Origin: Acanthosepion esculentum
Lineage: Eukaryota; Mollusca; Cephalopoda; Sepiida; Sepiidae
Assembly: GCA_964036315.1 (NCBI GenBank)
Contig: CAXIWW010000817.1
Coordinates: 8,467,501-8,531,500 of the forward strand
Reading direction: 5' to 3'
Length of the DNA: 64,000 bases
In this document: positions 21,021 to 33,633 of the stretch, piece by piece
Numbering within the stretch: the stretch's first letter is position 1
Layout: every line of letters starts with the position of its first letter
The notes under the pieces: model-generated
What the model was told of the DNA's origin: nothing
The model's input: only the letters and a program-made list of their open reading frames with translations
Databases searched by the model: none
Position numbers and translations under genes: made by a program

Positions 21021-23532
21021 TTGGCACTGTGGTGCTGTTGGCACATTTGCTATCAGCTTTTGGCACTTTTGGTATCAGCTGTTGGCACTTTTACTATCAG
21101 CTGTTGGCACATTTGCTATCAGCTGTTGGCATTTTGCTATCCGCTGTTGGCAATTTCGGTGTCATTTGTTGGCACTTTTGCTATCAGCTGTTGGCACTTT
21201 TGCTATCAGCTTTTGTCACTTTTGGTATCAGCTGTTGGCACTTTTGCTATAAGCTGTTGGCACTTTTGCTATCAGCTGTGGCACTTTTGCTATCAGCTGT
21301 TGGCACTTTTGCTATCAGTTGTTGGCACTTTTGCTATCAGCTTTTGGCACTTTTGCTTCAGCTGTTGGCACTTTTGCTATCAGCTGTGGTGCTGTTGGCA
21401 CTTTTGCTATCAACTGGTGTTGTTCGCAAGTTTTTATATAAACATGTATTTTTTTACATTCATAGTGTTTTTTTTTAGTGGGGGGTCACTATTTGCTCAT
21501 AACTTGGACACTTTGTGATCAGAAGCCTTGCTGTCAGATGTAGTTTATAGTCATACCTAGGACTAGTTGGCAATGTGGTGCTGTTGGCACTTTTGCTATA
21601 AGCTGTTGGCACTTTTGCTATCAGCTGTTGGCACTTTTGCTATCAGCTTTTGGCACTTTTGCTATCAGCTGTTGGCACTTTTGCTATCAGCTTTTGGCAC
21701 TTTTGCTATCAGCTGTTGGCACATTTGCTATCATCTGTTGGCACTTTTGGTATCAGCTGTGGTGCTGTTGGCACTTTTGCTATCAACTGGTGTTGTTCGC
21801 AAGTTTTTATATAAACATCTATTTTTATACTTTCATAGTGTTTTTTTTTAGTGGGGGGTCACTATTTGCTCAGAGCTGGGACCCTTTGTGATCAGAAGCC
21901 TTGCTGTCAGATGTAGTTTATAGTCATACCTAGGACTAGTGTGCACTGTGGTGCTGTTGGCACTTTTGCTATCAGCTTTTGGCACTTTTGCTATCAGCTG
22001 TTGGCACTTTTGCTATGAGCTGTTGGCACTTTTGCTATCAGCTGTTGGCACTTTTGCTATCAGCTGTTGGCACTTTTGCTATCAGCTGTTGTGCTATTGG
22101 CACTTTTGCTATCAACTGATGTTGTTCGCAAGTTTTTATATAAACATGTATTTTTATACTTTCATAGTGTTTTTTTTAGTGGGTGGTCACTATTTGCTCA
22201 TAGCTTGGACCCTTTCTGATCAGAAGCCTTGCTGTCAAATGTAGTTTATAGTCATACCTAGGACTAGTATGCACTGTGGTGCCTTTGGCAATTTTGCTAT
22301 CAGCTGTTGGCACTTTTGCTATCAGCTGTTGGCACTTTTGCTATCAGTTGTTGGCACTTTTGCTATCAGCTGTGGTGCTGTTGGCACTTTTGCTATCAAC
22401 TGGTGTTGTTCGCAATTTTTTATATGCACATATATTTTTATACATTCATAGTGTTTTTTTTTTAGTGGGGAGTCACTATTTGCTCATAGCTGGGACACTT
22501 TGTGATCAGAAGCCTTGCTGTCAGATGTAGTTTATAGTCATACCTAGGACTAGTTGGCAATGTGATGCTGTCGGCACTTTTGCTATAAGCTGTTGGCACT
22601 TTTGCTATCAGCTGTTGGCACTTTTGCTATCAGCTGTTGGCACTTTTGCTATCAGCTGTTGGCACTTTTGCTATCAGCTTTGGTGCTGTTGGCACTTTTG
22701 CTATCAACTGGTGTTGTTCGCAAGTTTTTATATAAACATGTATTTTTATACTTTCATAGTGTTTTTTTTTTTAGTGGGGGGTCACTGTTTGCTCATAGCT
22801 GGGACCCTTTGTGATCAGAAGCCTTGCTGTCAGATGTAGTTTATAGTCATACCTAGGACTAGTTGGCACTGTGGTGCCATTGGCACTTTTGCTATCAGCT
22901 GTTGGCACTTTTGCTATCAGCTGTTGGCACTTTTGCTATCAGCTGTGGTGCTGTTTGTACTTTTGCTATCAACTGCTGTTGTTCGCAAGTTTTTATATAA
23001 ACATGTATTTTTATACTTTCATAGTGTTTTTTTTTAGTGGGGGGTAACTATTTGCTCATAGCTGGGGCCCTTTGTGATCAGAAGCCTTGCTGTCAGATGT
23101 AGTTTATATCATACCTAGGTCTAGTTGGCACTGTGGTGCTGTTGGCACTTTTGCTATCAGCTGTTGGCACTTTTGCTATGAGCTGTTGGCACTTTTGGTA
23201 TCAGCTGTTGGCACTTTTGCTATCAGCTGTTGGCACTTTTGCTATCAGCTGTGTTGCTGTTGGCACTTTTGCTATCAACTGGTGTTGTTCGCAATTTTTT
23301 ATATAAACATATATTTTTATACATTCATAGTGTTTTTTTTAGTGGTGGGTCACTATTTGCTCATAGCTGGGACACTTTGTGATCAGAAGCTTTACTGTCA
23401 GATGTAGTTTATAGTCATACCTAGGACTAGTTGGCACTGTGGTGCTGTTGGCACTTTTGCTATCAGCTGTTGGCACTTTTGCTATCAGCTGTTGGCACAT
23501 TTGCTATCAGCTGTGGTGCTGTTGGCACTTTT

Positions 23533-23594
23533 GCTATCAACTGGTGTTGTTTTTATATTTTTGCGAACTTTTGCGAACCACACCTGTTGATAGC
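23533..23594. repeat. Inversion junction 1 (head-to-head palindrome centre)
   Basis: GCTATCAACTGGTGTTGT (23,533-23,550) faces ACCACACCTGTTGATAGC (23,577-23,594), which is its reverse complement with two mismatches. Between them lie 26 bp (23,551-23,576) made of TTTTATAT and most of two tandem TTTTGCGAAC decamers. Two truncated backbones of opposite orientation are thus fused. Everything to the left reads TTGGCAC on plus, and everything to the right reads TTGGCAC on minus for the next 36 kb. An assembly error cannot be excluded from sequence alone. Confidence 0.9.
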
Positions 23595-23741
23595 AAACGT
23601 GCCAACAGCAACACAGCTGATAGCAAAAGTGCCACCATATGATACCAAAAGTGCCAACAGCTGATAGCAAAAGTGCCAACATCTGATAGCAAAAATTGCC
23701 AACAACTGATAGCAAAAGTGCCAACAGCCCCACAGTGCCAA

Positions 23742-25255
23742 CTAGTCCTAGGTATGACTATAAACTACATCTGACAGCAAGGCTTCTGATCACAAAGGGT
23801 CCCAGCTATGAGCAAATAGTGACCCCCCAATAAAATAAAACTCTATGAAAGTACAAAAATACATGTTTATATAAAAACTTGTGAACAACAACAGTTAATA
23901 GCAAAAGTGCCAAGAGCACCACAGATGATAGCAAAAGTGCCAACAGCTGATAGCAAAAGTATCAACAGCTGATAACAAAATTGCAAACAGCTGATAGCAA
24001 AAGTGCCAACAGCTGATAGCAAAAGTTCCAACAGATGATAGCAAAAGTGCCAACAGCTGATAGCAAACGTCCCAACAGCTGATACCAAAAGTGCCAACAG
24101 CTGATAGCAAAAGTGCCAACAGCTGAAAGCAAAAGTGCCAACAGCACCACAGTGCCAACTAGTCCTGGGTATGACTATAAACTACATCTGACAGCAAGTC
24201 TTCTGATCACAAAGGGTCCCAGCCCTGAGCAAATAGTGACCCCCACTAAAAAAAAAACACTATGAAAGTATAAAAATACATGTTTATATAAAAACTTGTG
24301 AACAACAACAGTTAATAGCAAAAGTGCCAAGAGCACCACAGATGATAGCAAAAGTGCCAACAGCTGATAGCAAAAGTGCCAACAGCTGATAGCAAAAGTG
24401 CCATCAGCTGATAGCAAAAGTGCCAACAGATGATAACAAAATTGCCAACAGCTGATAGCAAAAGTGCCAACAGCTGATAGCAAAAGTTCCAACAGCTGAT
24501 AGCAAAAGTGCCAACAGCACCACAGTTCCAACTAGTCCAAGGTATGACTATAAACTACATCTGACAGAAAGTCTTCTGATCACTAAGGGTCCCAGCAATA
24601 AGCAAATAGTGACCCCCCACTAAAAAAAAAAACTCTATTAAAGTATAAAAGTACATGTTTATATAAAAACGTGCGAACAACACCAGTTGATAGCAAAAGT
24701 GCCAACAGCACCACAGATTATAGCAAAAGTGCCAACAGCTGATAGCAAAAGTGCCAACAGCTTATAGCAAAACTGCCAACAGCACCACAGTGCCAACTAG
24801 TCCTAGGTATGACAATAAACTACATCTGACAGCAAGGCTTCTGATCACAAAGTGTCCCAGCTATGAGCAAATAGTGACGCCCCACTAAAAAAAACACTAT
24901 GAAAGTATAAAAATACATGTTTATATAAACACTTGCGAACAACACCAGTTGATAGCAAAAGTGCCAAGAGGCCACAGCTGATAGCAAAAGTGCCAACAGC
25001 TGATAGCAAAAGTGCCAACCGCTGATAGCAAAAGTGCCAAAAGCTGTTAGCAAAATGCCAACAGCTGATACCAAAAGTGCCAACAGATGATACCAAATGT
25101 GCCAACAGCTGATAGCAAAATTGCCAACAGATGATACCAAAATTGCCAACAGCTGATAGCAAAAGTGCCAACAGCTGATAGCAAAAGTGCCAACATCTGA
25201 TAGCAAAAATTGCCAACAACTGATAGCAAAAGTGCCAACAGCCGCACAGTGCCAA
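23742..25255 (-). repeat. Multi-unit repeat next to junction 1, copy 1 (1,514 bp)
   Basis: A four-unit block that recurs at 25,256 and, in part, at about 27,263. Markers in order are CCAATAAAATAAAACTC, AACAACAGTTAATAGC with CAAGAGCACCACAG, GTATCAACAGC, GTCCCAACAGC, CAGCTGAAAGC, CAGCCCTGAGC, GCCATCAGC, CACAGTTCCAACTAG, CAGCAATAAGC and AACTCTATTAAAG. A third organisational level (a block of units) is therefore tandemly repeated here. Confidence 0.88.
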
Positions 25256-27262
25256 CTAGTCCTAGGTATGACTATAAACTACATCTGACAGCAAGGCTTC
25301 TGATCACTAAGGGACCCAGCTATGAGCAAATAGTGCCCCCCCAATAAAATAAAACTCTATGAAAGTACAAAAATACATGTTTATATAAAAACTTGTGAAC
25401 AACAACAGTTAATAGCAAAAGTGCCAAGAGCACCACAGATGATAGCAAAAGTGCCAACAGCTGATAGCAAAAGTATCAACAGCTGATAACAAAATTGCAA
25501 ACAGCTGATAGCAAAAGTGCCAACAGCTGATAGCAAAAGTTCCAACAGATGATAGCAAAAGTGCCAACAGCTGATAGCAAACGTCCCAACAGCTGATACC
25601 AAAAGTGCCAACAGCTGATAGCAAAAGTGCCAACAGCTGAAAGCAAAAGTGCCAACAGCACCACAGTGCCAACTAGTCCTAGGTATGACTATAAACTACA
25701 TCTGACAGCAAGTCTTCTGATCACAAAGGGTCCCAGCCCTGAGCACATAGTGACCCCCACTAAAAAAAACACTATGAAAGTATAAAAATACATGTTTATA
25801 TAAAAACTTGTGAACAACAACAGTTAATAGCAAAAGTGCCAAGAGCACCACAGATGATAGCAAAAGTGCCAACAGCTGATAGCAAAAGTGCCAACAGCTG
25901 ATAGCAAAAGTGCCATCAGCTGATAGCAAAAGTGCCAACAGATGATAACAAAATTGCCAACAGCTGATAGCAAAAGTGCCAACAGCTGATAGCAAAAGTT
26001 CCAACAGCTGATAGCAAAAGTGCCAACAGCACCACAGTTCCAACTAGTCCTAGGTATGACTATAAACTACATCTGACAGAAAGTCTTCTGATCACAAAGG
26101 GTCCCAGCAATAAGCAAATAGTGACCCCCCACTAAAAAAAAAAAACTCTATTAAAGTATAAAAGTACATGTTTATATAAAAACGTGCGAACAACACCAGT
26201 TGATAGCAAAAGTGCAAAAAGCACCACAGATTATAGCAAAAGTGCCAACAGCTGATAGCAAAAGTGCCAACAGCTTATAGCAAAACTGCCAACAGCACCA
26301 CAGTGCCAACTAGTCCTAGGTATGACTATAAACTACATCTGACAGCAAGGCTTCTGATCACAAAGGGTCCCAGCTATGAGCAAATAGTGACGCCCCACTA
26401 AAAAAAACACTATGAAAGTATAAAAATACATGTTTATATAAACACTTGCGAACAACACCAGTTGATAGCAAAAGTGCCAACAGGCCACAGCTGATAGCAA
26501 AAGTGCCAACAGCTGATAGCAAAAGTGCCAACCGCTGATAGCAAAAGTGCCAAAAGCTGTTAGCAAAAGTGCCAACAGCTTATAGCAAAAGTGCCAACAG
26601 CTGATAGCAAAAGTGCCAACAGATGATACCAAATGTCCAACAGCTGATAGCAAAATTGCCAACAGATGATACCAAAATTGCCAACAGCTGATAGCAAAAT
26701 GGCAACAGCTGATAGCAAAAGTGCCAAAAGCTGATAGCAAAAGTGCCAACAGCTTATAGCAAAAGTGCCAACAGCTTATATCAAAAGTGCCAACAGCTGA
26801 TAGCAAAAGTGCCAACAGATTATACCAAATGCCAACAGCTGATAGCAAAAGTGCCAACAGCTGATAGCAAAAGTGCCAAAAGATTATACCAAATTGCCAA
26901 CAGCTGATAGCAAAAGTGCCAACAGCTGATAGCAAAAGTGCCAACAGCTGATAGCAAATTGTCAACAGCTGATAGCAAAAGTGCCAAAAGCACCACAGTG
27001 CCAACTAGTCCTAGGTATGACTATAAACTACATCTGACAGCAAGGCTTCTGATCACAAAGGGTCCCAGATATGAGCAAATAGTGACCCCCAATGAAAAAA
27101 AACACTATGAATGTATAAAAATACATATTTATATAAAAACGTGCGAACAAGACCAGTTGATAGCAAAAGGGCCAATAGCACCACAGCTGATAGCAAAAGT
27201 GTAAACAGCTGATAGCAAAAGTGCCAACAGCTGATAGAAATAGTGCCAACAGCACCACAGTG
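25256..27262 (-). repeat. Multi-unit repeat, copy 2
   Basis: Same ordered markers as 23,742-25,255, with an offset of 1,514 bp over the first three to four units (for example GTCCCAACAGC at 25,584 and CAGCAATAAGC at about 26,104). It then extends with a longer final unit of about 700 bp (26,306-27,004) that contains ATTATACCAAATGCC-type short monomers, and one further unit. That extension is shared with copy 3 and missing or deleted in copy 1. Confidence 0.86.
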
Positions 27263-29182
27263 CCAACTAGTCCTAGGTATGATTATAAACTACATCTGAC
27301 AACAAGGCTTCTGATCACAAAGGGTCCCAGCTATGAGCAAGTAGTGACCCCCCACTAAAAAAAAACACTATGAAATATAAAAATACATGTTTTTAAAAAA
27401 CTTGCGAACACCAGTTGATTGCAAAAGTGCCAACAGGACCACTGCTGATAGCAAAAGTGCCAACAGCTGATAGCAAAAGTTCCAACAGATGATAGCAAAA
27501 GTGCCAACAGCTGATAGCAAACGTCCCAACAGCTGATACCAAAAGTGCCAACAGCTGATAGCAAAAGTGCCAACAGCTGAAAGCAAAAGTGCCAACAGCA
27601 CCACAGTGCCAACTAGTCCTAGGTATGACTATAAACTACATCTGACAGCAAGTCTTCTGATCACAAAGGGTCCCAGCCCTGAGCAAATAGTGACCCCCAC
27701 TAAACAAAAAACACTATGAAAGTATAAAAATACATGTTTATATAAAAACTTGTGAACAACAACAGTTAATAGCAAAAGTGCCAAGAGCACCACAGATGAT
27801 AGCAAAAGTGCCAACAGCTGATAGCAAAAGTGCCAACAGCTGATAGCAAAAGTGCCATCAGCTGATAGCAAAAGTGACAACAGATGATAACAAAATTGCC
27901 AACAGCTGATAGCAAAAGTGCCAACAGCTGATAGCAAAAGTTCCAACAGCTGATAGCAAAAGTGCCAACAGCACCACAGTTCCAACTAGTCCTAGGTATG
28001 ACTATAAACTACATCTGACAGAAAGTCTTCTGATCACAAAGGGTCCCAGCAATAAGCAAATAGTGACCCCCCACTAAAAAAAAAAAACTCTATTAAAGTA
28101 TAAAAGTACATGTTTATATAAAAACGTGCGAACAACACCAGTTGATAGTAAAAGTGCCAAAAGCACCAAAGATTATAGCAAAAGTGCCAACAGCTGATAG
28201 CAAAAGTGCCAACAGCTTATAGCAAAACTGCCAACAGCACCACAGTGCCAACTAGTCCTAGGTATGACAATAAACTACATCTGACAGCAAGGCTTCTGAT
28301 CACAAAGGGTCCCAGCTATGAGCAAATAGTGACGCCCCACTAAAAAAAACACTATGAAAGTATAAAAATACATGTTTATATAAACACTTGCGAACAACTC
28401 CAGTTGATAGCAAAAGTGCCAACAGGCCACAGCTGATAGCAAAAGTGCCAACAGCTGATAGCAAAAGTGCCAACAGCTGATAGCAAAAGTGCCAAAAGCT
28501 GTTAGCAAAATGCCAACAGCTGATACCAAAAGTGCCAACAGATGATACCAAATGTCCAACAGCTGATAGCAAAATTGCCAACAGCTGATAGCAAAAGTGC
28601 CAACAGCTGATAGCAAAAGTGGCAACAGCTGATACCAAAAGTGCCAAAAGCTGATAGCAAAAGTGCCAACAGCTTATAGCAAAAGTGCCAACAGCTTAAA
28701 GCAAAAGTGCCAACAGCTGATAGCAAAAGTGCCAACAGATTATACCAAATGCCAACAGCTGATAGCAAAAGTGCCAACAGCTGATAGCAAAAGTGCCAAA
28801 AGATTATACCAAAGTGCCAACAGCTGATAGCAAAAGTGCCAACAGCTGATAGCAAAAGTGCCAACAGCTGATAGCAAATTGTCAACAGCTGATAGCAAAA
28901 GTGCCAACAGCACCACAGTGCCAACTAGTCCTAGGTATGACTACAAACTACATCTGACAGCAAGGCTTCTGATCACAAAGGGTCCCAGATATGAGCAAAT
29001 AGTGACCCCCACTAAAAAAAAACACTTTGAATGTATAAAAATACATATTTATATAAAAACTTGCGAACAACACCAGTTGATAGCAAAAGTGCCAACAGCA
29101 CCACAGCTGATAGCAAAAGTGCCAACAGCTGATAGCAAAAGTGCCAACAGCTGATAGCAAAAGTGCCAACAGCACCACAGTG
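27263..29182 (-). repeat. Multi-unit repeat, copy 3 (1,920 bp)
   Basis: It starts at a backbone reading CTGACAACAAGG, GAGCAAGTAGTG and TTTTTAAAAAAC with GCGAACACCAG, followed by ACAGGACCACTGC. The same backbone appears again at 29,183, exactly 1,920 bp on. Interior units match copies 1 and 2 (GTCCCAACAGC at 27,523, CACAGTTCC at about 27,976, ATTATACC monomers at about 28,740 and 28,800). Confidence 0.87.
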
Positions 29183-29274
29183 CCAACTAGTCCTAGGTAT
29201 GATTATAAACTACATCTGACAACAAGGCTTCTGATCACAAAGGGTCCCAGCTATGAGCAAGTAGTGACCCCCCA

Positions 29275-29945
29275 CTAAAAAAAAACACTATGAAATATAA
29301 AAATACATGTTTTTAAAAAACTTGCGAACACCAGTTGATTGCAAAAGTGCCAACAGGACCACTGCTGATAGCAAAAGTGCCAACAGCTGATAGCAAAAGA
29401 GCCAAAAGCTGTTAGCAAAAGTGCCAACAGCTGATAGCAAACGTGCCAACAGATGATAGCAAATGTGCCAACAGCTGATAGCAAAAGTGCCAACAGCTGA
29501 TAGCAAAAGTGCCAACAGATGATAGCAAAAGTGCCAACAGCTGATAGCAAAAGTGACAAAAGCTGATAGCAAAAGTGCCAACAGCTGATAGCAAAAGTGC
29601 CAAAAGCTGATAGCAAATGTGCCAACCGCTGATAGCAAAAGTGCCAACAGCTGATAGCAAAAAGGCCAACAGCTGATATCAAAAGTGCCAACAGCTGATA
29701 GTAAAAGTGCCAAAAGCTGATAGCAAAAGTGCCAACAGATGATAGCAAAAGTGCCAACAGCTGATAGCAAAAGTGCCAACAGCTGATAGCAAAAGTGCCA
29801 AAAGCTGATAACAAAAGTGCCAACAGCTGATAGCAAAAGTGCCAACAGCTGATAGCAAAAGTGCCAAAAGCTGATAGCAAAAGTGCCAACAACTGATAGC
29901 AAAAGTGCCAACAGCTGATACCAAATGTGCCAACAGCACCACAGT
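29275..29945 (-). repeat. Long monomer run (about 27 monomers)
   Basis: Backbone edge near 29,340, then an almost uninterrupted monomer run to 29,935, with only ACAGGACCACTGC as a box variant at the proximal end. AAAAGCTG, ACAGATG and CAAATGTGCC variants alternate with consensus monomers. A partly related shorter run lies at 30,120-30,440 (both have GTGACAAAAGC and CAACAACTGATAGC), so the two look like a local duplication that has since diverged. Confidence 0.85.
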
Positions 29946-31354
29946 GCGAACTAGTCCTAGGTATGACTATAAACTACATCTGACAGCAAGGCTTCTGATC
30001 ACAAAGGGTCCCAGCTATGAGCAAATAGTGACCCCCCATTAAAAAAAAACAATGTGAAAATATAAAAATACATGTTTATATAAAAACTTGCAAACAACAC
30101 CAGTTGATAGCAAAAGTGCCAACAGCACTCAGCTGATAGCAAAAGCGCCTACAGCTGATAGCAAAAGTGCCAACAGATGATAGCAAACGTGCCAACAGCT
30201 GATAGCAAAAGTGCCAACAGATGATAGCAAAAGTGCCAACAGCTGATAGCAAAAGTGACAAAAGCTGATAGCTAAAGTGCCAAAAGCTGATAACAAAAGT
30301 GCCAACAGCTGATAGCAAAAGTGCCAACAGCTGATAGCAAAAGTGCCAAAAGCTGATAGCAAAAGTGCCAACAACTGATAGCAAAAGTGCCAACAGCTGA
30401 TACCAAAAGTGCAAAAAGCTGATAGCAAAAGTGCCAACAGCACCACAGTGCCAACTAGTCCTAGGTATGTCTATAAACTACATCTGACAGCAAGGCTTCT
30501 GATCACAAAGGGTCCCAGCTATTAGCAAATAGTGACCCCATCTAAAAAAAAACACTATGAAAGTATAAAAATACATGTTTATATAAAAACTTGCGAACAA
30601 CACCAGTTGATAGCAAAAGTGCCAACAGCACCACAGCTGATAGCAAATGTGCCAACAGCTGATAGCAAAAGTGCCAACAGCTGATACCAAAAGTGCCAAC
30701 AGCTGATAGCTAAGGTGCCAACAGCTGATACCAAAAGTGCCAACAGAACCACAGTGCCAAATAGTCCTAGGTATGAGTATAAACTAAATCTGACAGCAAG
30801 GCTTCTGATCACAAAGGGTCCCAGTTATGAGAAAATAGTGACCCCCACTAAAAAATTAAACACTATGAAAGTAAAAAAATACATGTTTATATAAAAACTT
30901 GCGAACAACACCAGTTGATAGCAAAAGTGCCAACAGCACCACAGCTGATAGCAAAAGTGCCAACAGCTGATAGCAAAAGTTCCAACAGCTGATAGCAAAA
31001 GCGCCAACAGCACCACAGTGCCAACTAGTATTTGGTATGACTATAAACTACATCTGAGAGCAAGGCTTCTGATCACAAAGGGTCCCAGCTATGAGCAAAT
31101 AGTGACCACCCCACTAAAAAAAAACACTATGAAAGGATAAATATACATGTTTATATAAAAACTTGCGAACAACACCAGTTGATAGCAAAAGTGCCAACAG
31201 CACCACAGCTGATAGCAAAAGTGCCAACAGCTAATAGCAAAAGTGCCAACAGCTGATAGCAAAAGTCCCAACAGCTGATAGCAAAAGTGCCAACAGCTGA
31301 TAGCAAAACTGCCAAAAGCTGATAGCAATAGTGCCAACAGCACCACAGTGCCAA

Positions 31355-31765
31355 CTAGTCCTAGGTATGACTATAAACTACATCTGACAGCAAGGCTTCT
31401 GATCACAAAGGGTCCCAGCTATTAGCAAATAGTGACCCCCCACTAAAAAAAAACACTACGAAAGTATAAAAATACATGTTTATATAAAAACTTGCGAACA
31501 ACACCAGTTGATAGCAAAAGTGCCAACAGCACCACAGCTGATAACAAAAGTGCCAACAGCTGATAGCAAAAGTGCCAACAGCTGATAGCAAAAGTGCCAG
31601 CAGCACCACAGTGCCAACTAGTCCTAGGTATGATTATAAACTACAACTGACAGCAAGCCTTCTGATCACAAAGGGTCCCAACTATGAGCAAATAGTGAGC
31701 CCCCATTAAAAAAAAAACACTATGAATGTCTAAAAATTCATGTTTATATAAAAACTTGCGAACAA
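31355..31765 (-). repeat. Inverted counterparts of the 18.05/19.95-kb and 16.15-kb backbones
   Basis: The backbone at 31,380-31,500 has GCTATTAGC and CACTACGAAAG, and its unit ends CCAGCAGCACCACAG. These are the complements of CTAATAGC, CTTTCGTAGTG and CTGTGGTGCTGCTGG at 18,054-18,300 and 19,947-20,180. The next backbone (31,617-31,750) has CAACTGACAG, CCCAACTATGAGC, GTGAGCCCCC and AAAAATTCATG, complementary to the backbone at about 16,300-16,430. The neighbouring unit at 31,089-31,346 mirrors 18,338/20,232 (GCAATAG, AAAACTGCC). Confidence 0.86.
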
Positions 31766-32231
31766 CACCAGTTGATAGCAAAAGTGCCAACAGCACCACA
31801 GCTGATAGCAAAAGTGCCAACAGCTGATAGCAAAATGCCAACAGCTGATAGCAAAAGTGACAAAAGCTGACAGCAAAAGTGCCAACAGCTGATAGCAAAA
31901 GTGCCAACAGCACCACAGTGCCAAGTAGCCCTAGGTATGACTATAAACTACATCTGACAGCAAGGCTTCTGATCACAAAGGGTCCCAGCTGTGAGCAAAT
32001 AGTGACCCCCCACTAAAAGAAAACACTATGAATGTATAAAAATACATGTTTATATAAAAACTTGCGAACAACAGCAATTGATAGCAAAAGTGCAAACAGC
32101 ACCACAGCTGATAGCAAAAGTACCAACAGCTTTGAGCAAAAGTGCCAACAGCTGATACCAAAAGTGCCAACAGCTGATAGCAAAAGTGCCAACAGCTGAT
32201 AGCAAAAGTGCCAACAGCACCACAGTGCCAA

Positions 32232-33633
32232 CTAGTCCTAGGTATGACTATAAACTACATCTGACAGCAAGGCTTCTGATCACAAAAGGTCCCAGCTATG
32301 AGAAAATAGTGACCCCCCACTAAAAAAAAAACACTATGAAAGTATAAAAATACATGTTTATATAAAATCTTGCGAACCACACCAGTTGATAGCAAAAGTG
32401 CCAACAGCACCACAGCTGATAGCAAAAGTGCCAACAGATGATAGCAAAAGTGCCAACAGCTGATAGCAAAAGTGCCAAAAGCTGATAGCAAAAGTGCCAA
32501 CAGCTGATACCCCATTTCCAACAGATGATTCCAAAAGTGCCAACAGCTGATAGCAAAAGTGCAAACAGCTGATGGCAAAAGTGCCAACAGCTGATACCAA
32601 AAGTGCCAACAGCTGATACCAAAAGTGCCAAAAGCTGATAGCAAAAGTGCAAACAGCTGATAGCAAAAGTGCCAACAGCTGATAGCAAATGTGCCAACAG
32701 CTCATATCAAAAGTGCCAACAGCTGATAGCAAAAGTGCCAACAGCTGACAGCAAAAGTGCCAACAGCACCACAGTGCCAACTAGTCCTAGGTATGATTAT
32801 AAACTACATCTGACAGCAAGGCTTCTGATCACAAAAGGTCCCAGCTATGAGCAAATAATGACCCCCACTAAAAAAAAACACTATGAATGTAAAAAATATA
32901 TGTTTATATAAAAACTTGCTAACAACACCAGTTGATAGCAAAAGTGCCAACAGCACCACAGCTGATAACAAAAGTGCCAACAGCTGATAGCAAAAGTGCC
33001 AACAGCTGATAGCAAAATTGCCAACTGCTGATAGCAAAATGCCAAGAGCTGATACCAAAAGTGCCAACAGCTGATAGCAAAAGTGCCAACAGCTGATTGC
33101 AAAAGTGACAATAGCACAACAGTGCCAACTAGTCCTAGGTATGACTATAAACTACATCCGACAGCAAGGCTTCTGATCACAAAGGGTCCCAGCTATGAGC
33201 AAATAGTGACCCCCCACTAAAAAAAAACACTATGAAAGTATAAAAATACATGTTTATATAAAAACTTGCGAACAACACCAGTTGATAACAAAAGTGCCAA
33301 CAGCACCACAGCTGATAACAAAAGTGCCAACAGCTGATAGCAAAAGTGCCAACAGCTGATACCAAAAGTGCCAAAAGCTGATAGCAAAATTGCCAACAGC
33401 TGATAGCAAAAGTGCCAACAGCTGATAGCAAAAGTGCCAACAGCTGATACCAAAAGTGCCAAAAGCTGATATCAAAAGTGCACACAGCTGATAGCTAAAG
33501 TGCCAACAGCTGACAGCAAAAGTGCAAACAGCTGATAGCAAAAGTGCCAACAGCTGATACCAAAAGTGCCAACAGCTGATAGCAAAAGTGCCAACAGCTG
33601 ATAGCAAAAGTGCCAACAGCACCACAGTGCCAA
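32232..33633 (-). repeat. 9.03-kb-offset duplication, copy 1
   Basis: Shares with 41,260-42,660 the markers TACCCCATTTCC, CAGCTGATGGC, GCTGACAGC, GAATGTAAAAAATATATG, TTGCTAACAACACC, GTGACAATAGCACAACAG, TACATCCGACAGC and TGCACACAGCTGATAGCTAAAG. The offset is steady at 9,027-9,028 bp (heads 32,780/41,807 and 33,128/42,156). Past 33,485 the offset shifts by about 350 bp, which indicates a deletion in the second copy. Confidence 0.88.

Larger units (their letters stand above)
221..23550 (+). repeat. Left satellite array, forward orientation
   Basis: Continuous higher-order array of about 65 units, each a unit head, a run of 22-bp monomers and one backbone. Approximate head starts: 224, 688, 975, 1369, 2023, 2328, 2659, 2943, 3160, 3444, 3752, 4124, 4627, 4935, 5307, 5810, 6094, 6357, 6819, 7058, 7433, 7722, 7985, 8292, 8614, 9018, 9412, 9647, 9910, 10302, 10748, 11145, 11379, 11644, 12060, 12346, 12632, 13028, 13334, 13628, 13912, 14147, 14513, 15083, 15853, 16149, 16436, 16745, 17513, 17821, 18054, 18338, 18938, 19691, 19947, 20232, 20518, 21021, 21567, 21941, 22269, 22555, 22863, 23126, 23431. 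Nothing else interrupts it, and no unique-sequence gap over 30 bp was seen. Plus is defined here as the strand reading TTGGCAC. Confidence 0.97.

Noticed and set aside
221..23550. CRISPR array (regular short repeats)
   Set aside because: There are no unique spacers: monomers abut directly, with point variants of the same 22-mer, no cas genes, and an evidently eukaryotic satellite context.
23620..23660. CATATG and the irregular monomers just right of junction 1 as a separate regulatory element
   Set aside because: ACCATATGATACC is a two-base variant of the normal monomer (ACAGCTGATACC). It needs no separate explanation.
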